A DNA stretch of 64,000 nucleotides from Fimbriimonadia bacterium (GTDB lineage: Bacteria; Armatimonadota; Fimbriimonadia; Fimbriimonadales; Fimbriimonadaceae): the NCBI GenBank assembly GCA_030427425.1, contig JAUICQ010000005.1:62001-126000 (forward strand), written 5' to 3'. The notes below the pieces were generated by a model, which had not been told where the DNA came from, ran no database searches, and saw only the letters and a list, made by a program, of their open reading frames with translations. A program made the translations under genes and the position numbers. The stretch's first letter is position 1. Every line of letters begins with the position of its first letter. Of the stretch, positions 25,748 to 34,414 are shown in pieces.

Positions 25748-26959
25748 CTATTCGTCAAAATTCACATCATCGGGCTCTACACCATAGAGGAAATCAGTAG
25801 AATCATCAGAGGAATCAGATCGTGTTTTTCCGGTACTGCTACCAAATATTTTATGCGCAGCATAGAACAATCTCTTCTCTTTACTTATTCTCATCATGTA
25901 CAATCCTTTCCCTGGAATATATCCCCAACCACTAAACTGCTGACCGTACTTATTGCTGGAGAGTGAGAATAATTTTTTATGAAGATTTGCATCCGATGCA
26001 AGATTTAAAGTATTTAAGTTTATGGTAAAGAATTCATTTGCATTCTTTACCTGTGCATCATTATGATAAACCCTAACTGTATTTTCATCAGTCACTTCCC
26101 CTAAATACGGCAAACCTAATACGTACAAACTAACCTTGCTTCCTTTTTCTAGCGATGTACATACCCCACAGATGGATTCATTATAGAAATAGTACTTCAC
26201 TTCTTTATTATCTATTTTTGGACGACTAATACCGCCTAAATTTAGTGATGAAAGATCCACCAAATAGAGTCCGGAAGATATCCCGACCCAAGTTGGGACC
26301 TTCTCTTTGCTTAAAATAGTAGCTTCTTCTGTATCCTTAACAGAATCGCTTGGGAGTTCCACTAATATCGTACTGGGGCTACCGTACTTGGATGGAATAT
26401 CTAGATCGAACACAACGGTATTACTTGGACTCACTTTTTTATTTCTGTAATAAGCACCATGACCAGACTTAATCATCACATCCTTTACTCTGATAGAAAT
26501 ACTAGTAATCTTACACTGCTTAGCATTATCTTTCAACTGAAATTGTAGGGGAACAATAGTATTCCCAGGCTTGTTTAACAATATCTGCTTCTCATCTGTA
26601 TCTGTATAAGAACCCTTATCCGTTTTGATATCAATCTTATCAACTATAAGATACTTTTCATAGTCTGCAGATTCCGCGGTTGGAACATGGAAATAAATTT
26701 TAACAAAATGACTCTTACCATAATCATATCTCTTCTGGGAATGAACTGTTGCTTGCTGTTTATCTGAAGAGGCTTTCTGGGATGTACCACTAGATGATGC
26801 ACCAGAGGCAGATGTTTCATCTGATGATGGCGAATTAGAGGCACTAGATCCATTGGCAGATCCTGCTCCGCTACAACTACATCCAAGTATTACACCTAGT
26901 ATGGCCAGTAGGCCACCTTTAAATTTTCCATTCTTTTTATTAATATTTAACATACTCAT
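25748..26959 (-). CDS. Serine-rich lipoprotein of unknown function
   Basis: The protein has 403 residues with a basic start (NINKKNGKFKG), hydrophobic core and lipobox VILGC (Cys27). About 45 residues of Ser/Ala/Gly-rich spacer follow (GSSASNSPSSDETSASGASS), then a beta-rich domain of about 300 residues (HFVKIYFHVPTAESADYEKY, YRNKKVSPSNTVVFDLDIP, YFYNESICGVCTSLEKGSKV). The acidic C-terminus ends VEPDDVNFDE. No known domain is recognised. Surface anchoring is inferred from the lipobox and long flexible spacer. Confidence 0.75.
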   Translation of the reverse strand: MSMLNINKKNGKFKGGLLAILGVILGCSCSGAGSANGSSASNSPSSDETSASGASSSGTSQKASSDKQQATVHSQKRYDYGKSHFVKIYFHVPTAESADYEKYLIVDKIDIKTDKGSYTDTDEKQILLNKPGNTIVPLQFQLKDNAKQCKITSISIRVKDVMIKSGHGAYYRNKKVSPSNTVVFDLDIPSKYGSPSTILVELPSDSVKDTEEATILSKEKVPTWVGISSGLYLVDLSSLNLGGISRPKIDNKEVKYYFYNESICGVCTSLEKGSKVSLYVLGLPYLGEVTDENTVRVYHNDAQVKNANEFFTINLNTLNLASDANLHKKLFSLSSNKYGQQFSGWGYIPGKGLYMMRISKEKRLFYAAHKIFGSSTGKTRSDSSDDSTDFLYGVEPDDVNFDE

Positions 26960-27269
26960 ATCTGAATGTAGAGTACCTTTACAGAAATGAAAATATATAC
27001 TTTTCGGCTAATTTCTTGGACTAATTGACATTAAAAATTATAGTGTGAACAAGAAGCACCTAACGAACAGGATCCCCTGCGAGGATGACTCGGGGTGGGG
27101 AGTAGATTGATAGTTTCCACTATAAATTAATAGATTCCACCCCCCTAATATCAACTTAAACTTTCATATGCAGAGCCACATCTACCACCCATTTCCCCAC
27201 TAGACCGTCATTCTGGAACGCGATCCCCCCGCAAACACAGGGGAGACAAAGTGGATCAAACTGCCTACC
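26960..27269. other. Intergenic region with palindromic repeat remnants
   Basis: This 310-base gap between dnaA and the Ser-rich lipoprotein holds two diverged copies of the dispersed repeat, CAGGATCCCCTGCGAGGATG (27067-27086) and the inverse-type GTCATTCTGGAACGCGATCC (about 27207-27226). It also holds a purine/pyrimidine-rich stretch (TCTACCACCCATTTCCCC). No gene is evident. Confidence 0.6.
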
Positions 27270-28712
27270 TTACACTTCTAATTGAAAATCTCTTATAATG
27301 GAATTGATATCTGTTCTTAAACACTGATCATGCACTATCATATCACTTATCTTCTGATAAGCATGCATTATCGATGTATGATCCCTATTGCTAAAATAAC
27401 TTCCTATGTGTTTCCAGCTATCACCGGTAATCTGACGAGTAATGTAAATCGCCACGTGCCTAGCGTGAGCAATCGGCGCCTTTCTCGATCCTCCTCTTAT
27501 TGCATCGATAGGAATATTATAATGCTTTGAGACCAGTTCCGTAATCTGCTGTGTGCTAGGTCTACTCTTAGAACTTGTATGATAATAAGAATCGGTAACG
27601 TGCTTAGCTAATTCTATGCTGATTTTAGAATTCTCCAAACTTGCCTGAGCAGCCAACTTGATTAATGCTCCCTCAAGGATACGGATATTTCCAGGGACTC
27701 TTTCTGCTAAAAACATTGCAATGGCAGGTTCTAAATCCACCCCTTCCTGTTTAGCTTTACTAAGCAGAATAGCACATCTTGTCTCAGTATCTGGAGGTGA
27801 AATATCAGCAACTAAACCAGCTTCAAACCTAGATCTCAATCGTTCGTCCATTAAGAACAATTCCCTAGGAGGCCTATCGGAACAGAGCACCACCTGCTTC
27901 CCTATACTGTGCATATAGTTAAAAGTATGGAAAATCTCTTCCTGAGTTTTATCCTTTCCTGCTATAAACTGGATATCGTCTACAAGCCATATCCCTATGT
28001 TACGCTGGGCTTTTCTAAACTGTTCAATTTTATTATTTTGAAGAGCATGTACAAACTCTTCTGCAAACTGCTGAGCCGATACATAATTAACAGTTAGCTT
28101 AGGATACCGTAATCTAGCTTCCTGAGCAATGGAATGCAGCAAGTGGGTTTTTCCCAAACCGGAAGGGCCGTAAATGAAGAGCGGATTATACTTCTTACCC
28201 GGCTCACCCGCTACCGACTTCGCACCAGCAAAAGCCAACCTGTTACTCTGCCCCACAATAAATGTATCGAATCTGTATTTGTTATTTGGAGTAAATTTTT
28301 CTATAGCATTATTACTAGCAATGCTTGTGACTACTTTCTGAGGAGAATCTAACGGATTACTGGCTTCCCTGTTTACCGTATTGATAGAAACAGCTTCGGC
28401 ACAATTAGTGTTGCTCTTTTTTAAAGGCATGTTACAAAGAGTAATACTTAACTGTATGGAATCATCTAAAAACAACGATAACAACTCGCGTATCTTGTCC
28501 GCGTACTTATCCTTCACCCACTCCTGGACAAATGCGCCAGGAGCTTCTATCTCCACAAGCCCTTTCTCATATTTCACTGGTTTTAGCGTTTTGATAAATC
28601 TGTCTAGTACAGCGGCAGAAAGGTCGTCGCTAATGGCATCTATGACATCTTTCCAGATGCTTTCCAATGTTATACTGTTCGCTTGATCGTCTAGAGAATA
28701 CTGCTTTATCAT
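27270..28712 (-). CDS. dnaA: Chromosomal replication initiator DnaA
   Basis: ATG 28712 is chosen (a TTG at 28739 would add nine residues). Domain I is at the N-terminus (ITLESIWKDVIDAISDDLSA). The AAA+ core begins NKYRFDTFIVGQSNRLAFAGA and has Walker A (YGPSGLGKTHLLHSIAQE), Walker B (IWLVDDIQFIAGK) and the box VII-type RLRSRFEAGLVADISPPD. The C-terminal domain IV has the DnaA-box-recognition signature RHVAIYITRQITGDSWKHIGSYFSNRDHTSIMHA. dnaN is not adjacent. Upstream lies an AT-rich tract but no convincing cluster of DnaA boxes. Confidence 0.96.
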   Translation of the reverse strand: MIKQYSLDDQANSITLESIWKDVIDAISDDLSAAVLDRFIKTLKPVKYEKGLVEIEAPGAFVQEWVKDKYADKIRELLSLFLDDSIQLSITLCNMPLKKSNTNCAEAVSINTVNREASNPLDSPQKVVTSIASNNAIEKFTPNNKYRFDTFIVGQSNRLAFAGAKSVAGEPGKKYNPLFIYGPSGLGKTHLLHSIAQEARLRYPKLTVNYVSAQQFAEEFVHALQNNKIEQFRKAQRNIGIWLVDDIQFIAGKDKTQEEIFHTFNYMHSIGKQVVLCSDRPPRELFLMDERLRSRFEAGLVADISPPDTETRCAILLSKAKQEGVDLEPAIAMFLAERVPGNIRILEGALIKLAAQASLENSKISIELAKHVTDSYYHTSSKSRPSTQQITELVSKHYNIPIDAIRGGSRKAPIAHARHVAIYITRQITGDSWKHIGSYFSNRDHTSIMHAYQKISDMIVHDQCLRTDINSIIRDFQLEV

Positions 28713-29020
28713 TTTTATATGAAACTCCGATAGGGGCAACTTAAATTATACTCTGGAATCGATGTTTCTCTCAGCATCAACATATAGGACTTTCGTCAAA
28801 AAAACCACGATTTGTACCATTTTTAGACAAGATTCTTACTCTATAACAACTATATTATCCTAGAAAATTTTTTATTTTTTTTATTTTTTTAAATCCTGTA
28901 TTAATCACTTTTTCATATATCTATAAAAACAACTTCACAATATGCCACTAGACCCAAAATATAATATTAATACCGTAGTTTAATGGTATCATATTAAAGT
29001 ATATAGATAATTGTAGACTA
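28713..29020. other. AT-rich divergent intergenic region between dnaA and Lon-like lipoprotein 1
   Basis: This region is divergent: dnaA reads left and the lipoprotein gene right. It contains a very T/A-rich run at about 28862-28892 (AATTTTTTATTTTTTTTATT). No perfect DnaA box (TTATCCACA) was seen, so an origin is not called. It presumably contains both promoters. Confidence 0.4.
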
Positions 29021-30004
29021 ATGCTTTATAAAGACAAATACTTAAACATTTTTTTGTTTATTTCGAGAGATTTCATAACATATAAACTGATTTGCTGCCT
29101 TTTAATATTTAATTTAAATATATTAGGATGTTCAAGTCCTACCGAAAAACAAAAAACGTCTCCTACTTACTCAACTAGCACTAAGGAGACAAGCAATCCG
29201 CCATCCCAAGTAAATGAGCCCAGTGTTAATATTCAAGAATCAAAAACTGTAGTAACAGACTTACCAACCTCTATAGACAATCCCACACATAGCTCTATTA
29301 CTAGAGTAATCACTACCGAATGTCTAGAAATTACATATGACACTCATCCCAATTCTAAAATATATGAAGTACAGTTTATTGAAAACGATGGAATTAACAC
29401 ACTAGAAAGCGATACAAAACGATATATAGAAAAAATTGCTATAGACATTGATATAGCATCGCAAAAATACAACCTCCCTACCAACTTCTTATTCAACGGA
29501 CTCCTCTCTATTAAGAAAATCAGTGATGGATCCTTCGAAAAAAAAAGCCTAGGATTCAGCATTTTTACTGGCATTATTTCTGCAGTAACGGGGCTGCCTA
29601 TACCTGAAAAGCTATTCATGGCAGGCTGTATTCAAAATTCGTTCAATACTTCAAAAATTGATATTAATTCTGTACGAGATACATTCAATAAAGCAGTACA
29701 ACAGAATGGTACATATCTATGTTTGCCTTTCGATAATTTAGCAGATATTATGTCAGTTTTATCCAGCAAACTTACTGAAATGGTAGAGGAAAAATCGGAG
29801 GGTTCACATATAGCCCAAGATCTACTAAACTCCTTAGAAAAAGCAGAACAAGAAATGATAAGTAAAGAGAATGAGAATAATCAACCTATTTCCACCATCT
29901 TAGAACTCTTTAAAGATCTTAAACAAGTATTCCTTCCAAACATTCATCTAATAAGTAATACAGAAGAGCTATATGAGACGGTATTCAATAAACAAATTCA
30001 CTAA
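29021..30004 (+). CDS. Lipoprotein with degenerate Lon (S16) protease domain, copy 1
   Basis: The 327-residue protein has a long signal with lipobox NILGC (Cys37) and a Ser/Thr/Pro-rich spacer to about residue 95. The rest aligns with the Lon C-terminal protease domain. EKKSLGFSIFTGIISAVTGL fits Lon GPSAGIxxxTALVSALTG, with Ser176 at the catalytic Ser. MAGCI fits MTGEI, SVRDTFNKAV fits GLKEKLLAA, YLCLPFDN fits VLIPEEN, and HLISNTEELYETVF fits the final strand and helix. The dyad Lys position is Arg219, so proteolysis is unlikely or altered. No AAA+ domain is present. Copy 2 follows 88 bases downstream. Exported location is inferred from the lipobox. Confidence 0.68.
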   Translation: MLYKDKYLNIFLFISRDFITYKLICCLLIFNLNILGCSSPTEKQKTSPTYSTSTKETSNPPSQVNEPSVNIQESKTVVTDLPTSIDNPTHSSITRVITTECLEITYDTHPNSKIYEVQFIENDGINTLESDTKRYIEKIAIDIDIASQKYNLPTNFLFNGLLSIKKISDGSFEKKSLGFSIFTGIISAVTGLPIPEKLFMAGCIQNSFNTSKIDINSVRDTFNKAVQQNGTYLCLPFDNLADIMSVLSSKLTEMVEEKSEGSHIAQDLLNSLEKAEQEMISKENENNQPISTILELFKDLKQVFLPNIHLISNTEELYETVFNKQIH

Positions 30005-30092
30005 CAAACCGGAGACTAGTAGCATGAATGCTAAATTAGTTAAGGAAATATACTTATGAAACTTATCAACCAGGATTTTTGTTTACAATTAT

Positions 30093-31136
30093 ATGGATAA
30101 AAATAAATCAATTAGCAGCTTCTTATTGTTAATTGTAACATTGCTAGGTTGCGGACATCCATCCTACACTAAAATCAATTCACCAGTCAGTCCAATTACA
30201 AAAAAATCCTCAGATAACTCTTACAGCAATCAAGAAATTATAAGCAATCCTAACTCTACTATCAAAGAAAAGAGAATAAATAACTTTAAAACTGAAAAAA
30301 AGCAAGAAAGTAGAACAGTATCCGTGCCCATCCTTTCTGTAAAAGCATTAGGCAATTTTGTATTGAGTAGTTCTGGTATGGTATCTAATATTGAAGTAAC
30401 CTATACTACTAATACTTCTCCAAAAAGCAGTGGGGTTAAATTTAACGAGAATGGCATCGATAGCAATATTAACAGTAGTGATTATGCAGATATCTATGGC
30501 ATCGCAAGATATATAAACAGGAATCACTCTAAATTTAATATTTCTAATCCATTCTTGGAAGACAACACTCTTTATTTCAAAAAAATAGCAGAATTTAGGT
30601 CGAGAGGGGGGAGTTCAGGATTTTCTATCTTTACAGGCATTATATCTGCTATATCCGGACTCCCTATCCCTGAAAATTTCTACATGACTGGACATATTGC
30701 CGATAATGGAAAAGTGGAAGGAGTAAATGGTCTCTATGAGAAATTCGATGCTGTTGTAGATAATAACGGATCAGACTTCTGCTTACCCGCTGATAACTTC
30801 AATATTATATTCCAATACATCGTTGAACGTCTTGAAAAGATAGAGTTTGTTCATTCTAATCGGTATCCCTTCCCTGTTGAAAATCGGAACCCGGAACTAT
30901 CTGGCTATGCTAGAGAACTACTAGACGAATTAGGAACTACTGGGATTCTAGAGACAATAAAATTCGCAAGATATAAACAACCAGACCTAAGTATGTACTT
31001 CAATGAAAGCTATGCTAATAAAACAATTAATGACACTCTAAAAAAATTAAATATAGTAGGACTCCCAAAGATACATATAGTAAATAATGTTGAAGAGCTC
31101 TATGATACAGTATTTGGACAAGAAGTTAGCACGTAA
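30093..31136 (+). CDS. Lipoprotein with degenerate Lon (S16) protease domain, copy 2
   Basis: This 347-residue protein has the signal MDKNKSISSFLLLIVTLLGC (lipobox LLGC, Cys20), a Ser/Asn/Lys-rich spacer to about residue 75, and then the Lon-like domain. SSGVKFNENGIDSN fits the early strands, RGGSSGFSIFTGIISAISGL fits DGPSAGIxxxTALVSALTG with Ser174 at the catalytic Ser, and MTGHIADNGKVEGVNGLYEK fits MTGEITLRGxVLPIGGLKEK. The Lys of the Ser-Lys dyad is Tyr215. LPADNF fits LIPEEN and HIVNNVEELYDTVF the end. An insertion of about 60 residues precedes the last strand. It is in tandem with copy 1 and probably co-transcribed. Pseudo-protease or binding protein is inferred. Confidence 0.72.
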   Translation: MDKNKSISSFLLLIVTLLGCGHPSYTKINSPVSPITKKSSDNSYSNQEIISNPNSTIKEKRINNFKTEKKQESRTVSVPILSVKALGNFVLSSSGMVSNIEVTYTTNTSPKSSGVKFNENGIDSNINSSDYADIYGIARYINRNHSKFNISNPFLEDNTLYFKKIAEFRSRGGSSGFSIFTGIISAISGLPIPENFYMTGHIADNGKVEGVNGLYEKFDAVVDNNGSDFCLPADNFNIIFQYIVERLEKIEFVHSNRYPFPVENRNPELSGYARELLDELGTTGILETIKFARYKQPDLSMYFNESYANKTINDTLKKLNIVGLPKIHIVNNVEELYDTVFGQEVST

Positions 31137-31170
31137 GCACTGAAGTTTTTATTAAAAAAAGTAAACTAAT

Positions 31171-32307
31171 ATGATGAGTAACCCGATTGTATCTGCCCCA
31201 ACAGCGATTTATGTTCATATTCCATTCTGCCCCAGCAAATGCCACTATTGCGACTTCAACAGTTACAAAATGGATGGAGAAATACAAGCAGAAACAATTA
31301 AGGCCACAATTAATCAAATTCAGAACTCACCATGGGTTGGCACTCCTGCTAAAACCATTTTTATAGGTGGAGGTACCCCTACCTATATTGAGACAAAACT
31401 CTTAAACAGTCTGCTAGAAACAATCATGGCCAATCATCCCCCGATTGATGGATGTGAAATAACATCCGAAAGCAATCCTGGTACCATCACACAAGAAAAA
31501 ATGGATTCCATGATTAACGCTGGATTCAACAGGATAAGCCTAGGCGCCCAGAGCTTCAACCCTGATGATTTAATTAGACTAGGCAGAGTACATAACGAAA
31601 AAGACATCGAATTAGCTGTAGAAATGGCACGTAATGCCGGATTCAACAATATCAATCTAGATCTCATCTTCGGCTTATCTTATCAGAAACTTAGCAACTG
31701 GGAACAGAACGTTAAAAGAGCGATTAATTTAAATCCGGAACATCTAAGCCTATACGGACTCACCATCGAAAAAGGCACCCAGTTCTATAAATTGTTCCAC
31801 AAAGGAAATCTACCTCTCCCCCAAGAAGAAGAGCATGTAGCTATGTATAATGCTGCATTAGAACTCGCAACCGGGCATGGGTACAATCAGTACGAAATTA
31901 GTAACTTCTCCAAACCTGGTATGGAATGCAAACATAATATCTGCTACTGGAACGGCGAGAATTACATTGCTTACGGTCCGGGAGCGGTTGGATGCATGCC
32001 GATATCAGGAGAAAGGATTAGATACACCAACATCAAGCATCCTGTTACCTTTGTAGAGGCATCTAATAATAACAAAAGCTACTGGTACGATACAGAAATC
32101 ATCGATGAAGAGACCGCATATACCGAAAAAGTTATGCTAGGCATGAGGATGAATCATGGAGTTGTAAAGAATATCTTCAAACCAGAAATCAAAGAAAAAT
32201 TACAAAATTTGCAAGAAAAAGGTTGGATTACTTTAGATGGTGAACGCGTACAACTCACGGACGAGGGTCGGATGATCTCAAACGAAGTAATAGTAGAATT
32301 GCTATAA
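31171..32307 (+). CDS. hemW: HemW-like radical SAM protein (heme chaperone)
   Basis: This 378-residue protein has the N-terminal radical-SAM cluster motif CPSKCHYCDF (CxxxCxxC), IFIGGGTPTYIE, GFNRISLGAQSFNPDDLIRLGRVH and NLDLIFGLSYQ, all typical of HemW, the former coproporphyrinogen-oxidase-like YggW. The C-terminal YEISNFSKPGMECKHNICYWNGENYIAYGPGAVG and the winged-helix-like end are also present. HemW inserts heme into membrane proteins; true HemN is longer. It starts 34 bases after Lon-like copy 2. Confidence 0.93.
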   Translation: MMSNPIVSAPTAIYVHIPFCPSKCHYCDFNSYKMDGEIQAETIKATINQIQNSPWVGTPAKTIFIGGGTPTYIETKLLNSLLETIMANHPPIDGCEITSESNPGTITQEKMDSMINAGFNRISLGAQSFNPDDLIRLGRVHNEKDIELAVEMARNAGFNNINLDLIFGLSYQKLSNWEQNVKRAINLNPEHLSLYGLTIEKGTQFYKLFHKGNLPLPQEEEHVAMYNAALELATGHGYNQYEISNFSKPGMECKHNICYWNGENYIAYGPGAVGCMPISGERIRYTNIKHPVTFVEASNNNKSYWYDTEIIDEETAYTEKVMLGMRMNHGVVKNIFKPEIKEKLQNLQEKGWITLDGERVQLTDEGRMISNEVIVELL

Positions 32308-32320
32308 GTACGGCCGATTC

Positions 32321-32361
32321 ATAATATTTATGATAGACTGGATTCCGTTCCGGAATGACAA
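32321..32361. repeat. Dispersed repeat A, copy 1
   Basis: These 41 bases are identical to 34160-34200, starting ATAATATTTATGATAGACTG and ending in the palindrome-like TTCCGTTCCGGAATGACAA. Confidence 0.9.
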
Positions 32362-32451
32362 ATTAAGGGGAACTTATTAATAATCTATCTCCCGCATTTG
32401 GATACTAAATAGTTAAATGCGGGCACAAAAAATAACAAATACTTACCAACC

Positions 32452-32489
32452 AACACCGTCATCGCGGGAATTTGAAAATCCCGCGATCC
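32452..32489. repeat. Dispersed hairpin repeat B, copy 1
   Basis: Inverted arms ATCGCGGGA and TCCCGCGAT surround a short AT loop, and the element begins AACACCGTC. Loop sequence is TTTGAAAA here and TTTAAAGA in copies 2 and 3. Confidence 0.85.
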
Positions 32490-32497
32490 AGTTCCTT

Positions 32498-32535
32498 ATT
32501 GTCACCCCGGAAAACTTATACATTCCGGGGTCCAT
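32498..32535. repeat. Dispersed hairpin repeat C, copy 1
   Basis: A hairpin ATTGTCACCCCGGAA ... TTCCGGGGTCCAT. The inverted counterpart with conserved ends lies at about 59556-59594. Confidence 0.8.
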
Positions 32536-32613
32536 AACGATATCTTGCGAGAATATAATAAAGTGAAGACAATTTAGAGTGTGGGTTCCGAAACAAACAA
32601 TTACCACCCAACT

Positions 32614-32651
32614 AACACCGTCATCGCGGGAATTTAAAGATCCCGCGATCC
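32614..32651. repeat. Dispersed hairpin repeat B, copy 2
   Basis: It is identical over 38 bases to copy 3 (34258-34295) and is followed in both by GGCCGAT. The preceding 35 bases are also similar (AGTGTGGG ... CCCAAC). Confidence 0.9.
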
Positions 32652-32664
32652 GGCCGATATTATA

Positions 32665-32700
32665 TTCTGAAGGACTTTTAAAGAAGGTCATAGATCCCGC
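32665..32700. repeat. Dispersed repeat D, copy 1
   Basis: TTCTGAAGGACTTTTAAAGA followed by AGGTCATAGATCCCG. The reverse complement with few changes lies at 59631-59665. Confidence 0.75.
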
Positions 32701-32922
32701 TCCGTCCTCGAAGGGGAACTATATACAATCTCGTGGCGACAGTTAGTTTTTGAACCCACACTTCAAGGTTTTTGTCCAATTGTGGAGCATCTATTTTTAC
32801 ACGCCTCTCGCTTCTCCGTCACACCGAGATACATATTTCCGGGATGACCGCAACACGAGGAGTCTTTTGATAATGTGTCTCCCACACTTAGAAGAAAATA
32901 GCGATGAGAATCAAGCTGTTAT

Positions 32923-33363
32923 CTATATATTCAATCTCATGACGTAAGCATTTTCACCGTTATCGGCGTAGAAATTCTTTCTTGTATGAATGATACTAAA
33001 TCCGAACTTTTCATAAAGCATAATCGCTCTGGTATTAGACACCCGAACATCCAAGAGCACCTCATCTATATCTAAAGAGCGCACCAAATTCAAAAAGTGC
33101 TCCAACAACGCTCTTCCGACTCCCTTCCCCTGGGTATATGGGTGGACACTGAATGTTAGTATATCCACACTTTTATCAATCTTATGGCCGAAAATAAATC
33201 CGAATATCTTACCGTTTTCTTCTGCTACAAGGTTAATTCCATTCGGTTTTTCTATTTCAGATATAAAAGTATTTTCACTCCAACCATCAGGCTGGGTTAA
33301 ATGCTCTATCTGCAGGATATCATGGAGATCTTCCAATGTTCCTGATCTAAATAATACCGCCAC
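32923..33363 (-). CDS. rimI: GNAT acetyltransferase, RimI-like
   Basis: This 146-residue N-acetyltransferase has the acetyl-CoA loop VHPYTQGKGVGRALLEHFL (Q/RxxGxG/A motif), DEVLLDVRVSNTRAIMLYEKFGF and a C-terminal RKNFYADNGENAYVMRLNI, all typical of RimI, which acetylates the N-terminal Ala of ribosomal protein S18. The N-terminal segment DLHDILQIEHLTQPDGWSEN also fits. Its start is 11 bases after the livF stop, so both probably share a transcript. Confidence 0.88.
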   Translation of the reverse strand: MAVLFRSGTLEDLHDILQIEHLTQPDGWSENTFISEIEKPNGINLVAEENGKIFGFIFGHKIDKSVDILTFSVHPYTQGKGVGRALLEHFLNLVRSLDIDEVLLDVRVSNTRAIMLYEKFGFSIIHTRKNFYADNGENAYVMRLNI

Positions 33364-33374
33364 GTCGTTAATAA

Positions 33375-34076
33375 CTATCCTCCTAGATAAGCAGCTTTAA
33401 TTGAATCGTCTTTAAGAAGCTCTTGAGCATTTTTACTCATTACAATTTTACCAGTCTCTAGCACGTAACCTCTATCGGCTATTTCAAGGGATAGATGGGC
33501 ATTCTGTTCTACAAGCAGCACAGTAGTTCCCGTCTTATTTATCTCTTTAATGATACTCATTATTTCCATTACTCTATTAGGAGCTAATCCTAATGATGGT
33601 TCATCCAGCAGTAATAACTCAGGTCGATTCATCAATGCTCTTCCAATAGCTAACATCTGTTGTTCACCACCACTCATCGTACCAGCATTCTGCTGCAATC
33701 GGGATTTTAGTTTCGGGAAGAATTTATATATCTTTTCAAGATCTTCAGACAGGTTATCTCCCTTCCTGGCGCTGGCACCAATCAACAGATTTTCATATAC
33801 TGTCATCTCTGAAAAAATCCTTCGCCCTTCCGGACAATGACTCACCCCTAGCTTGACAATTTCATGCGGCTCCATACCTAAAATACTCTTATCTTTAAAC
33901 TGAATAGACCCATTTCTACAAGGTATTAAATTACTAACAGCCTTTAATAAAGTACTCTTCCCTGCTCCATTAGAACCGATAATGGCAACAATTTCTCCCT
34001 TCTTAACTTCTATGTTCACATCAGAAAGTGCCTGAATAACTCCATAGCAAACATTTAAATTACCTATTTTTAACAT
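33375..34076 (-). CDS. livF: ABC transporter ATP-binding protein, LivF-type
   Basis: This 233-residue ATPase has Walker A IGSNGAGKSTLLKAVSNL, the Q-loop region, the signature SGGEQQMLAIGRALMNRP and Walker B LLLLDEPSLGLAP. The SHCPEGRRIFSEMTVYENL stretch is the LivF subgroup of branched-chain amino acid transporters. LivG, permease and binding-protein genes are not adjacent, which is unusual for LivF; the substrate is inferred from subfamily only. Confidence 0.9.
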   Translation of the reverse strand: MLKIGNLNVCYGVIQALSDVNIEVKKGEIVAIIGSNGAGKSTLLKAVSNLIPCRNGSIQFKDKSILGMEPHEIVKLGVSHCPEGRRIFSEMTVYENLLIGASARKGDNLSEDLEKIYKFFPKLKSRLQQNAGTMSGGEQQMLAIGRALMNRPELLLLDEPSLGLAPNRVMEIMSIIKEINKTGTTVLLVEQNAHLSLEIADRGYVLETGKIVMSKNAQELLKDDSIKAAYLGG

Positions 34077-34159
34077 ATTCTAAAAAACCTAGAAATAAGG
34101 TTACCTTTTAAAAAAAAGTTGGGTATTGAAGTATGCTTTTTTAAGCAAGCTAGGGATGA

Positions 34160-34200
34160 ATAATATTTATGATAGACTGGATTCCGTTCCGGAATGACAA
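34160..34200. repeat. Dispersed repeat A, copy 2
   Basis: Identical over 41 bases to 32321-32361; same orientation. Confidence 0.9.
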
Positions 34201-34257
34201 TTTACGGGGCATTAACTCTCAAGTGTGGGATTTTAAACAACTATTTTACTCCCAACC

Positions 34258-34295
34258 AACACCGTCATCGCGGGAATTTAAAGATCCCGCGATCC
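34258..34295. repeat. Dispersed hairpin repeat B, copy 3
   Basis: Identical to copy 2 (32614-32651) including the GGCCGAT that follows; inverted arms ATCGCGGGA and TCCCGCGAT. Confidence 0.9.
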
Positions 34296-34414
34296 GGCCG
34301 ATTATTAAAAAAGAATACTTCTGCACCACAAATTAAAATCATATCCGACTAATTCACTTCAAAATCCACCCGTTAAAATGCTAGAATCTTATTATAAGTC
34401 TATAAATATCTCCC

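Larger units (their letters stand above)
32308..32922. other. 615-base intergenic region packed with dispersed palindromic repeats
   Basis: No gene is supported. It contains repeat A (32321-32361), an inverted pair CCCGCATTT/AAATGCGGG (about 32392-32424), repeat B copies 1 and 2 (32452-32489, 32614-32651), repeat C (32498-32535) and repeat D (32665-32700). A 65-codon frame at 32750-32947 has no recognisable protein features. Confidence 0.7.
34077..34414. other. Repeat-rich intergenic region between livF and feoB
   Basis: This 338-base divergent gap contains repeat A copy 2 (34160-34200) and repeat B copy 3 (34258-34295), in the same order and orientation as in the 32308-32651 spacer. The remainder is AT-rich and should contain the divergent promoters. 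No gene is seen. Confidence 0.65.

Noticed and set aside
28713-29020. Possible replication origin beside dnaA
   Set aside because: AT-rich tract present, but no cluster of TTATCCACA-type DnaA boxes; dnaN is not adjacent.
32750-32947. 65-residue plus-strand frame in repeat-rich spacer
   Set aside because: No ribosome site, no recognisable motif, overlaps rimI end.
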